DNA of 64,000 nucleotides, taken from Diadophis punctatus similis (Eukaryota; Chordata; Lepidosauria; Squamata; Dipsadidae). This document shows positions 62,501 through 64,000 of the stretch, one piece after another. The notes under the pieces are model-generated. The model was given only the letters and a program-made list of their open reading frames with translations, was not told where the DNA came from and made no database searches. A program made the translations under genes and the position numbers. Position 1 is the first letter of the stretch; each line of letters begins with the position of its first letter. The stretch lies in the NCBI GenBank assembly GCA_023053685.1, contig JALIGW010000057.1, positions 1,476,710 through 1,540,709 of the forward strand. Reading direction: 5' to 3'.

Positions 62501-64000
62501 AAATTTTCCAGATGTGGAGAAGCAGAGTTCCAAGATTATGCTTAAATCTGCCTTGCAATTTCTCTCTAGCTGACGTTTTTGAGATTTGCGGAAGCAAAGT
62601 TCAAACATTATGCTGAAATCTACAACATCAATTTCTCCCTAGCTAACATTTTCCAGATGTGCAGAAGCAGAGTTCCAGGATTATGCTGAAATCTGCCTTC
62701 CAATTTCTCTCTAGCTGACATTTTCCAGATGTGCACAAGCAGAGTTCCAGGATTATGCTAAAATCTGCCTCTGCATTTTCTCTCTAGCTGACATTTTCCA
62801 GATGTGCAGAAGCAGAGTTCCAGGATTATGCTGAAATCTGCCTCTGCATTTTCCCTCTAGCTGACATTTTCAAGATGTGAAAAAGCAGAGTTCAAAGATT
62901 ATGCTGAAATCTACAACTTCAATTTCTCTAGCTGACATTTTCCAGATGTGTGGAAGCAGAGTTCCAGGATTATGATGAAATCTGCCTCTGCATTTTCCCT
63001 CTAGCTGACATTTCCCAGGTGTGTAGAAGCAGAGTTCAAAGATTATGCTGAAATATACCACATAAATTTTCCCCAGCTGACATTTTCCAGATGTGCAGTA
63101 GAAGAGTTCCAAGATTATGCTGAAATCTGCCTCTGAATTTTCCCTTTAGCTGACATTTTCAAGGTGTGTAGAAGCAGAGTTCCACGATTATGCTGAAATC
63201 AGCCTCTGCATTTCTCTTTAGCTGACATTTTCGAGATGTGCAGAAGCAGAGTTCAAACATTATGCTGAAATCTACAACATTAATTTCTCTCTAGCTAACA
63301 TTTTCCAGATGTGCAGAGGCAGAGTTCCAGGATTATGCTGAAATCTGCCTTGCAATTTCTCTCTAGCTGATATTTTCCTGATGTGCGGTAGCAGAGTTCA
63401 AAGATTACGCTGAAATCTGCCTCTGCATTTTCCCTCTAGCTGACATTTTCCAGGTGTGTAGAAGCAGAGTTCCAGGATTATGATGAAATCTGTCTTGCAA
63501 TTTTTCTCCAGGTGAAATTTTCCAGATGTGCAGAAGCAGAGTTCAAGGATTATGCTGAAATCTGCCTCTGCATTTTCCCTCTAGCTGACATTTTCCAGAG
63601 GTGCAGAAGCAGAGTTCAAAGATTATGCTGAAATCTACCACATCAATTTCTTTCTAGCTGACATTTTCCAGGTGTGTGGAAGCAGAGTTCCAAGATTATG
63701 CTGACATCTACGACATCAATTCCTCTCTAGCTGACATTTTCCAGATGTGCAGAAGCAGGGTTCCAGGATTATGCTGAAATCTGCCTCTGCATTTTCCCTC
63801 TAGCTGACCTTTTCAAGATGTGAAAAAGCAGAGTTCAAAGATAATGCTGAAATCTACAACTTCAATTTCTCTAGCTGACATTTTCCAGATGTGTGGAAGC
63901 AGAATTCCAGGATTATGCTGAAATCTGCCTCTGCATTTTCCCTTTAGCTGACATTTTCAAGGTGTGTAGAAGCAGAGTTTCAGGATTATGCTGAAATCAG

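Larger units (their letters stand above)
1..64000 (+). repeat. Tandem satellite array of ~72-73 bp monomers filling the window
   Basis: Every part of the window I read is a head-to-tail copy of one monomer of about 72-73 bp. Landmarks recur in fixed order: GCTGACATTTTCCAGATGTG, then AGAAGCAGAG, then ATTATGCTGAAATC, then a variable pyrimidine-rich tail ending in CTAG. All copies lie in the same orientation, and neither window edge leaves the array. Subtypes differ mostly in the tail: CCTCTGCATTTTCCCT, CCTCTGCATTTTCTCT, CCTTGCAATTTCTCT, CCTTCCAATTTCTCT, TACAACATCAATTTC, TACAACATTAATTTC, TACCACATCAATTTC, TACAACTTCAATTTC and GTCTTGCAATTTTTCTCC. Such homogeneity over 64 kb is typical of eukaryotic centromeric or pericentromeric satellite; that location is inference. 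I do not recognise the family. No insertion, gene or non-satellite stretch was seen. Confidence 0.98.
48894..64000 (+). repeat. 15.8-kb segmental tandem duplication, copy 2 (runs off the window)
   Basis: This is the second copy of the block starting at 33,093, visible for 15,107 bp. It ends at the window edge at the position equivalent to 48,199, so about 694 bp of the unit is not seen. Its start is the recombination join: sequence left of 48,954 continues the module related to 16.4-17.7 kb (offset 31,238), while sequence right of 48,894 matches 33,093 onward. The crossover therefore lies within about 48,894-48,954, inside one monomer. Confidence 0.9.

Noticed and set aside
1..64000. CRISPR array
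   Set aside because: There are no unique spacers between short direct repeats; the entire 72-73 bp unit is repeated, including the parts that would be spacers.
1..64000. Human-type alpha satellite
   Set aside because: The monomer is about 72-73 bp rather than 171 bp, and its sequence does not resemble the alpha satellite consensus I know.
1..64000. Coding tandem-repeat protein (mucin, zinc-finger or leucine-rich type)
   Set aside because: Stops recur in all frames every few monomers, unit length varies between about 70 and 73 bp, and no C2H2 zinc-finger spacing or leucine-rich consensus is kept.
1..64000. Telomeric repeat, rDNA, tRNA or other RNA gene
   Set aside because: I saw no TTAGGG-type run, no rRNA-like conserved block and no tRNA A/B box arrangement; all sequence is accounted for by the satellite.

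Overview
The whole 64 kb window is one uninterrupted tandem satellite-DNA array. I see no gene, RNA gene, transposon, CRISPR array or unique-sequence island. The basic unit is a monomer of about 72-73 bp, with a few shorter forms near 70-71 bp. It is present roughly 880 times (64,000 divided by about 72.5), always in the same orientation. Each monomer starts near GCTGACATTTTCCAGATGTG, runs through AGAAGCAGAG and ATTATGCTGAAATC, and ends in a pyrimidine-rich stretch closing in CTAG.

The array type points to a eukaryotic heterochromatic or centromeric/pericentromeric region. CpG dinucleotides are sparse and confined to particular monomer subtypes, while TG and CA are common. That fits a genome with CpG methylation, such as a vertebrate or plant, but I do not recognise the satellite family and cannot name the species.

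The monomers fall into recognisable subtypes, told apart mainly by the 15-20 bp before the CTAG. They are arranged in nested higher-order repeats (HORs) rather than one uniform HOR. Periods readable from recurring variant patterns are about 144, 219, 653, 941, 1,232, 1,450, 1,740, 2,029, 2,610, 2,903, 3,766, 15,801 and 19,708 bp, all close to whole numbers of monomers.

Layout: 0.7-3.2 kb holds a 941-bp HOR. 3.6-10.3 kb is a 3.77-kb duplication whose second copy lost about 797 bp. 9.8-14.1 kb is a 2,610-bp HOR, 14.0-16.4 kb a 1,232-bp duplication, and 16.2-20.7 kb a 1,450-bp HOR in about three copies. 19.7-31.3 kb repeats the first 14.3 kb of the window with a few substitutions and whole-monomer indels. 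29.4-35.1 kb is a 2.9-kb duplication. From about 33,093 to the window end, a 15,801-bp block is followed directly by a second copy that matched at every site I compared.

The many short open reading frames (up to 113 codons) are by-products of a 72-bp (24-codon) repeat and are not annotated as genes. The interest here lies in array architecture: how the HORs arose, where the recombination junctions lie, and whether particular subtypes carry protein-binding or DNA-structure signals.
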